DNA from: Actinomycetota bacterium
GTDB taxonomy: Bacteria; Actinomycetota; Acidimicrobiia; Acidimicrobiales; Ilumatobacteraceae
Length of the DNA stretch: 54,993 bases
Direction: 5' to 3'
Assembly: GCA_030645495.1 (NCBI GenBank)
Contig: JAUSLV010000013.1
Span: 1 to 54,993, forward strand
Below are positions 18,539 to 26,735 of the stretch, piece by piece (the stretch's first letter is position 1; the number at the start of each line of letters is the position of its first letter). Below the pieces are notes generated by a model. It did no database searches. It worked only from the letters and a program-made list of their open reading frames with translations, and had not been told where the DNA came from. The position numbers and the translations under genes were made by a program.

Positions 18539-18985
18539 TCAGCGGGCCTTGGCCGCGGCGAGATCGAGAACGACGGGGTTCTGAGCGGCATGCGGGTGCT
18601 GGGCACCGGCGTACACCTTCAGCTTCTTGATCTGCTGACGGCCGAGCGGGCCGTGCGGCAGCATGCCGCGGATGCTGCGGCGGACGGCCTCGGCAGCATC
18701 GCGATCGAGCAGGTTGGCGTAGGTCTCGCTCTTGATACCACCGGGGTAGCCGGTGTGGCGGTAGACGCCCTTGAGCGCAGCCTTGTTCTTGGTGAGCACG
18801 ACCTTGGAGGCGTTGATGATGACCACGTGGTCGCCCGTGTCGATGTGCGGGGCGAACGTGGGCTTGTGCTTGCCACGGAGCACGCGAGCAGCCTCGGTGC
18901 ACATCCGGCCGAGCACGAGACCTTCGGCGTCGATCACATGCCAGGCACGATTGATCTCGCTGGCCTTCGGGCTGTAGGTAGTCAT
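18539..18985 (-). CDS. rplM: 50S ribosomal protein L13
   Basis: Encodes 148 residues starting [40 protein letters not shown] and the [18 protein letters not shown] block are conserved. It is the first gene of the L13-S9 pair. The 153 bases between truA and this start hold a minus-strand TATCAT (about 19070-19075) and a 14-base hairpin (19042-19055), so a promoter and leader are likely there. Confidence 0.98.
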   Translation of the reverse strand: MTTYSPKASEINRAWHVIDAEGLVLGRMCTEAARVLRGKHKPTFAPHIDTGDHVVIINASKVVLTKNKAALKGVYRHTGYPGGIKSETYANLLDRDAAEAVRRSIRGMLPHGPLGRQQIKKLKVYAGAQHPHAAQNPVVLDLAAAKAR

Positions 18986-19138
18986 CTCATTCGTCCTTCA
19001 CACGCGAATACGCCCAGCGACACACCGACCACTTCTGTGGCGCGGCATTTGCCGCCAGGGAACCGTGAAATGATACGGGCATCGCGCCGAATCCGGCAAC
19101 GAGCCTCGTGAAACTCGCGAAAGTTGTGGCTTCCAGGC
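18986..19138 (-). promoter_or_regulatory. Probable promoter/leader of rplM-rpsI
   Basis: 153 bases with no gene. On the minus strand GTATCATTTC could serve as a -10 region, followed by a small hairpin GCGGCAAATGCCGC (19042-19055). No known ribosomal-protein leader fold was recognised. Position between truA and rplM is the only real support. Confidence 0.35.
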
Positions 19139-19915
19139 TCACTGCTCGCGGTAGCCCACTTCCCACAACACCAGCCCGTGCGGGGGTGCCACCTGCCCGG
19201 CGAGCGAACGCTGCCGGCGCACCAGCACGCCACGCATGTCGCCGGCGACGCGCTTGCCCAGGCCCACCTCCACCAGTGTGCCCACGATCGAGCGCACCAT
19301 CTGGTGGCAGAACGCGGTGGCTCGGATCTCGAAGCGCAGCAGGCCCGGCACGTCGCCCGGCACCTCGTGCCACTCGGCGCTGATCACGCGGCGGATCATC
19401 GACGGCGCCTGGGCATCGTCGGAGATCCTCGGCTTGCGGCAGAACGTCGAGAAGTCGTGCTCGCCGATCAGCGGATCGCAGGCCAGTTGCATCGCCCACA
19501 CCTGCAACGGCTCGGACACGTGCCATGCCGTGCGGGCCATGAACGGGTTCGGCGCCGGCGAGTTGACGACGTGGTAGCGGTAGTGCCGGTAGATCGCGTC
19601 GAAGCGAGCGTTGAACGTCGGGTCGTCGCACCACCGCAGGTCGCGCACGACGATCGCCGGGCCGCACATCTTGTTCACCCGCCGCTCCAGCGACGCGAGA
19701 TCCATGCGCTCGGGCAGGTCGAGGCTGACCACCTGACCCCAGCCGTGCACACCTGTGTCGGTGCGGCCGGCCCCCACGGGATCCACCGGGTGGCGAACCA
19801 CCTTCTCCAGTGTCTCGCGCAGCTCGGCCATCACGGTGTGGGCATTCACCTGCTCGGCGAAGCCGTGGAAGTCGGTGCCGTCATAGGCGACCGTGAGTCG
19901 TGCGCGGCGGAACAC
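19139..19915 (-). CDS. truA: tRNA pseudouridine(38-40) synthase TruA
   Basis: Encodes 258 residues. RLTVAYDGTDFHGFAEQ opens the protein; the catalytic Asp lies in VGAGRTDTGVHGWGQV. RHYRYHVVNSPAPNPF and ATAFCHQMVRSIVGTLVEVG are the other conserved blocks. It isomerises U38-40 in the tRNA anticodon arm. It starts at GTG 19915, five bases before the dacB stop, so the two are probably coupled. Confidence 0.96.
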   Translation of the reverse strand: MFRRARLTVAYDGTDFHGFAEQVNAHTVMAELRETLEKVVRHPVDPVGAGRTDTGVHGWGQVVSLDLPERMDLASLERRVNKMCGPAIVVRDLRWCDDPTFNARFDAIYRHYRYHVVNSPAPNPFMARTAWHVSEPLQVWAMQLACDPLIGEHDFSTFCRKPRISDDAQAPSMIRRVISAEWHEVPGDVPGLLRFEIRATAFCHQMVRSIVGTLVEVGLGKRVAGDMRGVLVRRQRSLAGQVAPPHGLVLWEVGYREQ

Positions 19916-19919
19916 GCCG

Positions 19920-21353
19920 TCAGCCTACGGGCGCCACCGGGGCCAATCGGTCGGCATTGGGGCTCGCCGCGGCGGCCAGCAGCGTCGAGCTGAGCTGCTC
20001 CCACACCCCGGTGAACGAAACTGCCGACGAGCCGTTGAGGATGACCACGAACTGCACCTCGTCGGTGCCGGCCACGAAGTAGCCGCCGAGCGACTTGACC
20101 TGGCTCAGCGAGCCGGTCTTGGCCTGGATCACACCGGCCAGGCCGTCCTTGGCGAAGTAGTCGGCGAGCGTCGAGCCGGGCTGGGCACCACGGGCCAGAC
20201 CTGCCCCCACGGGGTCGGTGGCCGTACCGCGCATCAGCACCGCCATCAGCGTGCTGCACGTCAGCCGGTTGTCGCGGCTGAGCCCCGAGCCGTCGGTGAG
20301 CTGGATGCCGGTGGTGGGCACCCCCCACGTGCCCAACCGCTGCACGATCGCCGCCAGCCCGGCGGTGCGCGTACCAGAGGCCGACACCGCCCGCCCGATC
20401 TCCTTCACCATCATCTCGGCAGTGAGGTTGTCGCTGGTGGCCAGCATCTCGTGCAGCAGTTCGCTGAGCGGTGCCGACTGGGCCGAAGCCAGCACGGCCA
20501 GCCCCTGAGCGGCGGTGCCAGTACCCGTGCCGCCACCGATGCTCACACCTCGGGCCTGCAGCAGCGACGCCATCGTGGAGGCGGCCGCGGCGACCGGGTC
20601 GGCGCTGATCGCCCCGGCGGTGCTCGTCGAGTCGTCGATCACCAGGGCACCCACCGGCACACCATCGGTGTCGGCACGAATGTCGGCACTCCACCCGGGC
20701 GGGTAGGTCTCGGCGTCGTAACGGCTGCCATCACCGATCAACCGACCGGTGATCGACGTGACGCCGGCAGCCACCAGCGCGTCGGCCAGCGCCTCGGCAC
20801 TGGTGACGTTGAACGGCGGACGCTTGCGCGTGGGCGACACCTGCGTGTACCACTGCTGGCTGAGCACCGGGTCGCCACCGCCCACCAGGTACACGTCGCC
20901 GGTGACCACGCCCCCCACCGGGGCCGCGCCGACGAACTGCGTGGTGAACGTGGCCGTCGGGCCGAGCACATCGAGGGCCACCGCGGCCACGATCAGCTTC
21001 AGGTTGCTGGCCGGGATGACGGTGAGCTCGGGGTTCACCGTGGTCAGTAGCTGGTCGGCCACCCCGATGGCCGCACACGACGAGCCGTCGATCGCACCCA
21101 TCAGCGGCCCGGCCGCGGCCAACACCGTGTCGGCCCGCTCATCGGTGGCCAGCACCGTCGGGGTGCGGCGCACCGACAGCAGCGGCGTGGCCATCGTCTG
21201 CGGCAGCAGCACCGTCCCTGTGGTGGGGGCGGTGGTCACCGGATCGGCCTCGGCCTTCGAATCCGCCACCACGAACAGGGCGCCGAGCCCGATCGCGGGT
21301 ACCGAGGCCATGGCCCACAGCAGTGCGAACGAAGGGCCGATGCGACGGGACAT
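19920..21353 (-). CDS. dacB: D-alanyl-D-alanine carboxypeptidase/endopeptidase (PBP4, S13 family)
   Basis: Encodes 477 residues from the ATG at 21353. An N-terminal signal/anchor (SFALLWAMASVPAIGLGALF, about residues 8-27) exports it. All three penicillin-binding motifs are present: SNLK in VIPASNLKLIVAA, SDN in LATSDNLTAEMM, and KTG in IQAKTGSLSQVKSLGGYF. The long segment between SxxK and SDN is the S13/PBP4 insertion. It trims or cleaves peptidoglycan peptides outside the membrane. An upstream in-frame extension to 21476 would put 41 non-hydrophobic residues before the signal and is less likely. Its place between rplQ and truA is unusual; these two are adjacent in most actinobacteria. Confidence 0.9.
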   Translation of the reverse strand: MSRRIGPSFALLWAMASVPAIGLGALFVVADSKAEADPVTTAPTTGTVLLPQTMATPLLSVRRTPTVLATDERADTVLAAAGPLMGAIDGSSCAAIGVADQLLTTVNPELTVIPASNLKLIVAAVALDVLGPTATFTTQFVGAAPVGGVVTGDVYLVGGGDPVLSQQWYTQVSPTRKRPPFNVTSAEALADALVAAGVTSITGRLIGDGSRYDAETYPPGWSADIRADTDGVPVGALVIDDSTSTAGAISADPVAAAASTMASLLQARGVSIGGGTGTGTAAQGLAVLASAQSAPLSELLHEMLATSDNLTAEMMVKEIGRAVSASGTRTAGLAAIVQRLGTWGVPTTGIQLTDGSGLSRDNRLTCSTLMAVLMRGTATDPVGAGLARGAQPGSTLADYFAKDGLAGVIQAKTGSLSQVKSLGGYFVAGTDEVQFVVILNGSSAVSFTGVWEQLSSTLLAAAASPNADRLAPVAPVG

Positions 21354-21440
21354 GGTCGACGAGCCTACGGGACGAGCAGCGACGTCAGTCGTCAGTCGCC
21401 CACGGGAACTGGCCATCGCGAGCTGATCCAGCAGCCACGC

Positions 21441-21466
21441 GAAAACGGAGAACGGGCGCCGCCCGT
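21441..21466 (-). terminator. Intrinsic terminator after rplQ
   Basis: A short GC hairpin (21452-21457 ACGGGC with 21461-21466 GCCCGT, 3-base loop) followed on the minus strand by TTCTCCGTTTTCGCG. It lies 50 bases after the rplQ stop and would end the alpha operon. Confidence 0.6.
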
Positions 21467-21515
21467 AGGACGACACCCGATCAGCGCAGGTGTGATGTGG
21501 CCGCAGCCACCGAAC

Positions 21516-21887
21516 TCAGACGAGTTCGATGCGAGCCATCTGGGCGTTGTCGCCCTGACGCGGGCCCAGCTTGAGGATGCGCAGGTAGCCACCGTTGCGC
21601 TCGGCGTAGCGCGGGGCCACGTCGGCGACGAGCTTGTGCGTCATCTCCTTGTCGCCCAGGTAGCCCTGGATCTGGCGGATGCGGTGCACGCGCAGCGGGC
21701 TGTCGTCCTGAGCCTTCTTGGCCTTGGTGATCAGCTTCTCGGCGATCGGGCGCAGGGCCTTGGCCTTGGCTTCGGTGGTGACGATCGCCTCGGCGGCGAT
21801 CAGCGATGCGGCCAAGTTGGCCATCATCAGCTTCTGGTGCTGCGAGCTGCCGCCGAAGTTGGGGCCTCTGCGGGGTGTTGCGGGCAT
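21516..21887 (-). CDS. rplQ: 50S ribosomal protein L17
   Basis: Encodes 123 residues. Starts MPATPRRGPNFGGSSQHQKL and has the conserved LITKAKKAQ and DVAPRYAERNGGYLRILKLG blocks. AGAGGAGA precedes the ATG. It is the last gene of the alpha operon, 33 bases after rpoA. Confidence 0.97.
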   Translation of the reverse strand: MPATPRRGPNFGGSSQHQKLMMANLAASLIAAEAIVTTEAKAKALRPIAEKLITKAKKAQDDSPLRVHRIRQIQGYLGDKEMTHKLVADVAPRYAERNGGYLRILKLGPRQGDNAQMARIELV

Positions 21888-21920
21888 GGTGGTGTTCTCC
21901 TCTTGCGGCGTTCTGTGTGC

Positions 21921-22853
21921 TCAGCCGCGCAGCGTCAGGCCGCGCTCGTCGAGCTTCTGCTTCACTTCGTCAAGGCTCTTCTGCCCGAAGTTGGTGATGT
22001 TCAGCAGGTCGTCTTCGTTCTTCGTGAGCAGTTCGCCCACGGTGTTGATCTGCGCACGCTTGAGGCAGTTGCGCGGGCGCTCGGACAGGTCGAGATCCTC
22101 GATCGGGAGGTCGAGGTCGGGCGACGTGCTGGCCGTGCTGGCAACCTCGCCCAGCTCGAGGCCCTGCGGCTCGTCGCTGAGGTTGGCAACCAGGTCGACC
22201 AGCGAGCGCAGCGTGGCGCCGGCCGAGGCCAGGGCCTCGCGAGGCGAGATGCTGCCATCGGTTTCGATGTCGATGACGAGGCGCTCGAAGTTGGTGCTCT
22301 GCTCGACGCGAGTGGGCTCGATCTCGAACATCACGCGACGCACGGGCGAGAAGATCGCATCGATCGGCACGACGCCGATGGTGCGGGTCTGCGTGTCGCG
22401 GTCGCTGCTGAGGTAGCCGCGGCCGCGGCCGACCGTGAGGTCGACAGCCAGGCGGGCCTTGCTGTTCAGCGTGGCGAGGACGAGGTCCTTGTTGAGGATC
22501 TCGATCTCGGTGGGGCACTTGATGTCGCCGGCCGTGATCGTGGCGGGGCCACGCACGTCGAGACGCAGCGTGATCTCTTCCTCGGAGGTGCTGACGACCA
22601 CGACATCCTTGATGTTCAGGATGATGTCGGTGACATCCTCGCTGACACCCTGGATGGTGTCGAACTCGTGCAGCGCGTCATCGAAGCGGACGGCCGTGAT
22701 GGCCGCACCGGGGATGCTGGAGAGCAGGCAACGGCGCAGCGAGTTGCCGATGGTGTGGCCGAAACCAGGCTCGAGCGGGCCGACGGCGAACCGCTGGCGC
22801 GTGGAGTGGTCGTCGCCGATTGCTTCGACGGTGGGGCGCTGAATGACGAGCAT
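21921..22853 (-). CDS. rpoA: RNA polymerase alpha subunit
   Basis: Encodes 310 residues. The N-terminal assembly domain has FAVGPLEPGFGHTIGNSLRR and the alpha-CTD has LDLSERPRNCLKRAQINTVG and NITNFGQKSLDEVKQKL, the helices that contact UP elements and activators. It is encoded between rpsD and rplQ as in other bacteria. Confidence 0.99.
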   Translation of the reverse strand: MLVIQRPTVEAIGDDHSTRQRFAVGPLEPGFGHTIGNSLRRCLLSSIPGAAITAVRFDDALHEFDTIQGVSEDVTDIILNIKDVVVVSTSEEEITLRLDVRGPATITAGDIKCPTEIEILNKDLVLATLNSKARLAVDLTVGRGRGYLSSDRDTQTRTIGVVPIDAIFSPVRRVMFEIEPTRVEQSTNFERLVIDIETDGSISPREALASAGATLRSLVDLVANLSDEPQGLELGEVASTASTSPDLDLPIEDLDLSERPRNCLKRAQINTVGELLTKNEDDLLNITNFGQKSLDEVKQKLDERGLTLRG

Positions 22854-22886
22854 GAAGGGTGCCTCTGAACAGGGAAGGGGGCCGGA

Positions 22887-23504
22887 TTACTTCGAGTAGA
22901 GCTCGACGATGAGGGACTCGCGAACGGGCACGTCGATGTGCTCACGCTGCGGCAGATCGCGAACGGTGACCTGCTTGCCACCGTCGCCGACCTCGAGCCA
23001 GCCGACCACCGAGCGGTCGAGCACGTCGAGGTTGTGCTGGATGACGATCATCGCCTGCGCCTTGGCCGACAGGGCGACCACGTCGCCCTTCTTGACGCGG
23101 TAGCTGCGGATGTCGACCCGCTTGCCGTTGACCAGGATGAGACCGTGGCTCACGAACTGGCCGGCCTGCGGACGGGTGCTGGCGAAACCGGCGCGGAACA
23201 CCACGTTGTCGAGACGCTGCTCGAGCAGACGCAGCAGGTTCTCGCCCGTGGGGCCCTGCAGCCGCACGGCCTCTTCGTAGGTGTTGTGGAACTGACGCTC
23301 GAGGACGCAGTAGATGTACTTCGCCTTCTGCTTCTCCTGCAGCTGGGCGAGGTACTCGCTGCCGGCGTTGCGGCGACGGGTACGGCCGTGCTGGCCCGGG
23401 GGGAAGGGACGACGCTCGAGCGCCTTGCGCCCCTTGTCGTTCTCATAGATGTTGGTGCCGAGGCGACGCGAGATGCGCACCTTCGGGCCGGTGTAACGAG
23501 CCAT
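22887..23504 (-). CDS. rpsD: 30S ribosomal protein S4
   Basis: Encodes 205 residues starting MARYTGPKVRISRRLGTNIY. The N-terminus lacks the four zinc cysteines, so this is the Cys-free form. The S4 RNA-binding domain has RLDNVVFRAGFASTRPQAGQ and the HGLILVNGKRVDIRSYRVKKG hairpin. S4 nucleates 30S assembly and often represses the alpha operon. Confidence 0.98.
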   Translation of the reverse strand: MARYTGPKVRISRRLGTNIYENDKGRKALERRPFPPGQHGRTRRRNAGSEYLAQLQEKQKAKYIYCVLERQFHNTYEEAVRLQGPTGENLLRLLEQRLDNVVFRAGFASTRPQAGQFVSHGLILVNGKRVDIRSYRVKKGDVVALSAKAQAMIVIQHNLDVLDRSVVGWLEVGDGGKQVTVRDLPQREHIDVPVRESLIVELYSK

Positions 23505-23510
23505 GTGAGA

Positions 23511-23909
23511 TCAGGTCCTGCGACGCTTCGGCTGGCGGCAGCCGTTGTGGGGTACGGGGGTGACGTCCTTGATCGAGGTGACCTCGATGCCGGTGTTCTG
23601 GATGCTGCGCACTGCGGTGTCGCGACCCGAACCCGGGCCCTTCACCTGCACTTCGACGCGACGCAGGCCATGTTCCATCGCTGCGCGAGCGGCCTTCTCG
23701 GCTGCCATCTGCGCAGCGAACGGGGTGCTCTTGCGGGAACCCTTGAAGCCCACACCACCGGACGACGCCCACGAGATGACGTTGCCCTCGGTGTCGGTGA
23801 TCGAGACGATCGTGTTGTTGAACGAGCTCTTGATGTGGACGACACCGTTGGTGACGTTCTTGCGCTCGCGCTTGCGGGGGCGACGACCGCCCGGCTTCGG
23901 CTTGGCCAT
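23511..23909 (-). CDS. rpsK: 30S ribosomal protein S11
   Basis: Encodes 132 residues. [19 protein letters not shown] and the C-terminal [16 protein letters not shown] are diagnostic. Its ATG shares a base with the rpsM stop (TAATG), showing coupling. Confidence 0.98.
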   Translation of the reverse strand: MAKPKPGGRRPRKRERKNVTNGVVHIKSSFNNTIVSITDTEGNVISWASSGGVGFKGSRKSTPFAAQMAAEKAARAAMEHGLRRVEVQVKGPGSGRDTAVRSIQNTGIEVTSIKDVTPVPHNGCRQPKRRRT

Positions 23910-24289
23910 TACTTCCTCACAGCCTTCTTCTTGTTTGCCACGGTCTTCTTCGGGCCCTTACGGGTACGAGCGTTGGTGTGGGTGCGCTGGCCGCGCACGG
24001 GCAGGCCCTTGCGGTGGCGCACGCCCTGGTAGCACCCGATCTCGATCTTGCGCTTGATGTCTTGCGCAACGTCGCGGCGCAGGTCGCCCTCGACGGTGAG
24101 GTTGGACTCGACCCAGTGACGGATCTTGTTGATCTCGTCCTCGGTGAGGTTGCGGACGCGCTGATTGGGGTCGAGACCCGTTTCGGCGCAGATGCGCTGA
24201 GCAGTGGGCTTGCCAATGCCGAAGATGTAAGTGAGCGAAATCTCCAACCGCTTCTCGCGGGGGATGTCGACGCCGGAAATACGTGCCAT
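23909..24289 (-). CDS. rpsM: 30S ribosomal protein S13
   Basis: Encodes 126 residues starting [20 protein letters not shown]. Helix-turn-helix [16 protein letters not shown] and C-terminal [20 protein letters not shown] are intact, with a Lys-rich tail. It contacts tRNA and S19 at the 30S head. Confidence 0.98.
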   Translation of the reverse strand: MARISGVDIPREKRLEISLTYIFGIGKPTAQRICAETGLDPNQRVRNLTEDEINKIRHWVESNLTVEGDLRRDVAQDIKRKIEIGCYQGVRHRKGLPVRGQRTHTNARTRKGPKKTVANKKKAVRK

Positions 24290-24305
24290 CAGTGCATCTT
24301 CTCTT

Positions 24306-24419
24306 TCAGCCCTGGCGCTGCTTGTGTCGGGGGTTCTCGCAAATCACGCGCACGCTGCCATGGCGGCGGATGACCTTGCACTTCTCGCAAATTTTCTTGA
24401 CGCTCGGTCGAACCTTCAT
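24306..24419 (-). CDS. rpmJ: 50S ribosomal protein L36 (zinc form)
   Basis: Encodes 37 residues: [20 protein letters not shown] followed by [17 protein letters not shown]. Cys11, Cys14, Cys27 and His32 form the zinc ribbon of the C+ type. It fills the gap between infA and rpsM, its standard place in the alpha operon. Confidence 0.97.
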   Translation of the reverse strand: MKVRPSVKKICEKCKVIRRHGSVRVICENPRHKQRQG

Positions 24420-24447
24420 GGGTGGTACGTGCTTTCTCGTGACCGGA

Positions 24448-24672
24448 TTACTTGTAGCGATACGTGATACGACCACGGGTGAGGTCGTAGGGAGTGAGTT
24501 CTACCTGCACCTTGTCGCCGGGGAGGATACGGATGTAGTGCATCCGCATCTTGCCGGAGATGTGCGCCAGGACCTTGTGACCATTCTCGAGTTCGACCCT
24601 GAACATTGCGTTCGGGAGCGACTCGGAAATCGTGCCTTCGAGCACGATGGCGTCGTCTTTGGGCTTGGGCAG
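24448..24672 (-). CDS. infA: Translation initiation factor IF-1, probable CTG start
   Basis: The OB-fold body [20 protein letters not shown] plus [20 protein letters not shown] is unmistakable IF-1. Starting at the first ATG/GTG/TTG (GTG 24645) gives only 65 residues and removes the family's charged N-terminus. Reading 9 codons further up, to CTG at 24670-24672, gives (M)PKPKDDAIV and 74 residues, the actinobacterial IF-1 length. AGGAGG (24678-24683) lies five bases before this CTG, ideal spacing. No ATG, GTG or TTG occurs in frame between the upstream TAA (24700-24702) and GTG 24645. The start codon is therefore inferred, not proven. It heads the alpha operon. Confidence 0.85.
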   Translation of the reverse strand: MPKPKDDAIVLEGTISESLPNAMFRVELENGHKVLAHISGKMRMHYIRILPGDKVQVELTPYDLTRGRITYRYK

Positions 24673-24702
24673 AACCGCCTCCTCGATCGTTGGGACTCGT
24701 TA

Positions 24703-24965
24703 CCTGACAGTTGCCTGAGCAGGCTCCCGGTGAGATTGGACGTGACAGGGCACGCCAAGGCTCACAGGGCCGAGGGGCAATGCTACCGCCCGCGCGTGAC
24801 AACGCCAAGTGCCAGTTCGCGCGATTCCTGTGGGAAACCCTGATCCTGAACCTAGCCGCGGCGCCACCCGCCGCCCGCGCATTTCGCGGCCCTCCCCCGT
24901 CTTCCACGTCCACCGCTGCGGTCATGGCCGCGACATGAAGGGAAAATGGGGGGTGGGAGAGGGCG
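24703..24965. promoter_or_regulatory. Divergent control region between infA and the ABC exporter
   Basis: About 260 bases with no gene, from which the alpha operon (minus) and ABC exporter pair (plus) diverge. A small hairpin GCCTG-AG-CAGGC (24713-24724) lies in the infA leader. Promoters must be here by position; I cannot place -10/-35 boxes with confidence. Confidence 0.4.
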
Positions 24966-24986
24966 TTGGTCGGGGAAACTGAGCGG

Positions 24987-26735
24987 ATGCCGACCCGCAC
25001 CTCACGGTGGCGCGCCCTCGCGACGCTCTTGCGACCCGACGCCGGGCGATGGGCCGCGCTCGGCGTGGTGGTGGGTACCGCCTCGGGGTTGACGCTGGCC
25101 GGCCCGCTCGTGGTGCGCCGGATCATCGACCTGGCCAGCAGCGGCAGCGCGACCGGGTCGGGGTTGGTGGCCCTGGCAGGGCTGTTCCTGGGCCTGGCCG
25201 TCGCCGCGCAACTGCTGACCGTCGCCGTCGCCTGGTTCGCCACCGTCACGGCGTGGCGCACCACCAACCAGATCCGACTGTCGCTGGCCGGCCATGTGCT
25301 GGGCCTCGACCACGGCTTCCACCGCTCGCACACCCCTGGCGAGCTGATCCAACGGGTCGACGGCGACGTCACCTCGGTCAGCGACTTCCTCGGCAGAGTC
25401 GTGCCTCGCGCGGTCGGCGCCCTCACGATGGTGACCGGCATGGTGGTGGTGCTGGCCGTGGTGGATTGGCGTCTCGCGCTGGGCGCGTTGGCCTACGCGC
25501 TTGTGGCGCTGAGCATGATCGTGCGCGGCAGGCACCGAGCCGTCGGCGAGTCGAGCGACGAGATGGGCGCCTACGCCCACCTCTACGGCGGCATCGAGGA
25601 GCGGCTGACCGCCGGCGAGGACCTACGCGCCAACGGCGCCGGGGCGCACGCGATCTGGCGCTTCGTGGAGGAGAGCGCCGCAGTGATGCGTAGTGCGCTG
25701 CGTCGCGAGCGTGCGTTCCTGCGCCTGTGGTGGACCGTGCAAGGCGCCGTGGCCGTCGGCGCCTCGATGTCACTCGTGGCCGGCGCGGTACTGGTGGGCA
25801 ACGGGGCGATCAGCCTCGGTACCGCGTTCTTGCTGTTCCAGTACGTGCTGCTGCTGGAGCGGCCGCTGGAGGATGTGGTGCAACAGCTCGAGACCGTGCA
25901 GAAGGCCAACGGGGCGATGACGCGTGTGATCGACCTGTTCGCCGTGCGCTCCACGATCATCGACGACGGCACGACGCTGCCGGCCCCCGGCCCGCTGAGC
26001 ATCCAGTTCGACGAGGTGTGCTTCGAGTACGGCGATGGCGAACCGGTGTTGCACGACGTGAACGTGGCGATCGCCGCCGGCCGGTCGGTGGGTGTGGTGG
26101 GCCGCACCGGCAGCGGCAAGACCACGCTGTCGCGCCTGCTGTTGCGCCTGGTGGAGCCAACGGGCGGTGTGGTGCGCCTCGGCGGTGTGCCCATCGCCGC
26201 TGTTCCCCTCACCGAGCTGCGCCGGCGAGTGGCCCTCGTGCCACAAGAGGTCGAGCTGTTCAGCGGTTCGGTGCGCGACAACGTCACGCTGTTCGACCCC
26301 GACCCCTCCGACACCCAGGTGGCAGAGGCATTGCGACGCGTCGGCCTCGACGCGCTCGCCGACGGCGACGTGCACCGCCCGCTCGGCGCCGGCGGAAGCG
26401 GACTGTCGGCCGGCGAGGCGCAACTGTTGGCGCTCGCTCGCGTGTGGCTGCGCAACCCCGATCTGGTGGTGCTCGACGAGGCGACAGCACGAGTCGATCC
26501 GGCCACCGAGGCGCGGCTGGAGGCTGCCGTCGCCGAACTGATCCGTGGGCGGACGACGGTGGTGATCGCCCACCGGTTGAGCACGTTGCGTCACCTGGAC
26601 GAGATCGTCGTGCTCGACCACGGTCGCGTCGTCGAGCACGGCGACCGTGAGGCGCTGGCCTCCGCCGACGCCAGCCACTTTCGCCACCTCCTGCAACTGG
26701 CGCACGACGAGGACGAGCACGAGGTCGTGCCATGA
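24987..26735 (+). CDS. ABC exporter half-transporter A (canonical Walker B, degenerate signature)
   Basis: Encodes 582 residues. An N-terminal six-helix exporter domain (residues about 20-300; LGVVVGTASGLTLAGPLVV begins the first helix) is fused to a nucleotide-binding domain. Walker A is VGRTGSGKTTLS, Walker B with catalytic Glu is LVVLDEATARVD, and the H-loop is VIAHRLST. The signature is LSAGEAQ rather than LSGGQ. It should pair with the next gene, whose motifs are complementary. I chose ATG 24987; a TTG at 24966 with GGGAGAGGG upstream is an alternative. The substrate is unknown. It runs divergently from infA. Confidence 0.9.
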   Translation: MPTRTSRWRALATLLRPDAGRWAALGVVVGTASGLTLAGPLVVRRIIDLASSGSATGSGLVALAGLFLGLAVAAQLLTVAVAWFATVTAWRTTNQIRLSLAGHVLGLDHGFHRSHTPGELIQRVDGDVTSVSDFLGRVVPRAVGALTMVTGMVVVLAVVDWRLALGALAYALVALSMIVRGRHRAVGESSDEMGAYAHLYGGIEERLTAGEDLRANGAGAHAIWRFVEESAAVMRSALRRERAFLRLWWTVQGAVAVGASMSLVAGAVLVGNGAISLGTAFLLFQYVLLLERPLEDVVQQLETVQKANGAMTRVIDLFAVRSTIIDDGTTLPAPGPLSIQFDEVCFEYGDGEPVLHDVNVAIAAGRSVGVVGRTGSGKTTLSRLLLRLVEPTGGVVRLGGVPIAAVPLTELRRRVALVPQEVELFSGSVRDNVTLFDPDPSDTQVAEALRRVGLDALADGDVHRPLGAGGSGLSAGEAQLLALARVWLRNPDLVVLDEATARVDPATEARLEAAVAELIRGRTTVVIAHRLSTLRHLDEIVVLDHGRVVEHGDREALASADASHFRHLLQLAHDEDEHEVVP

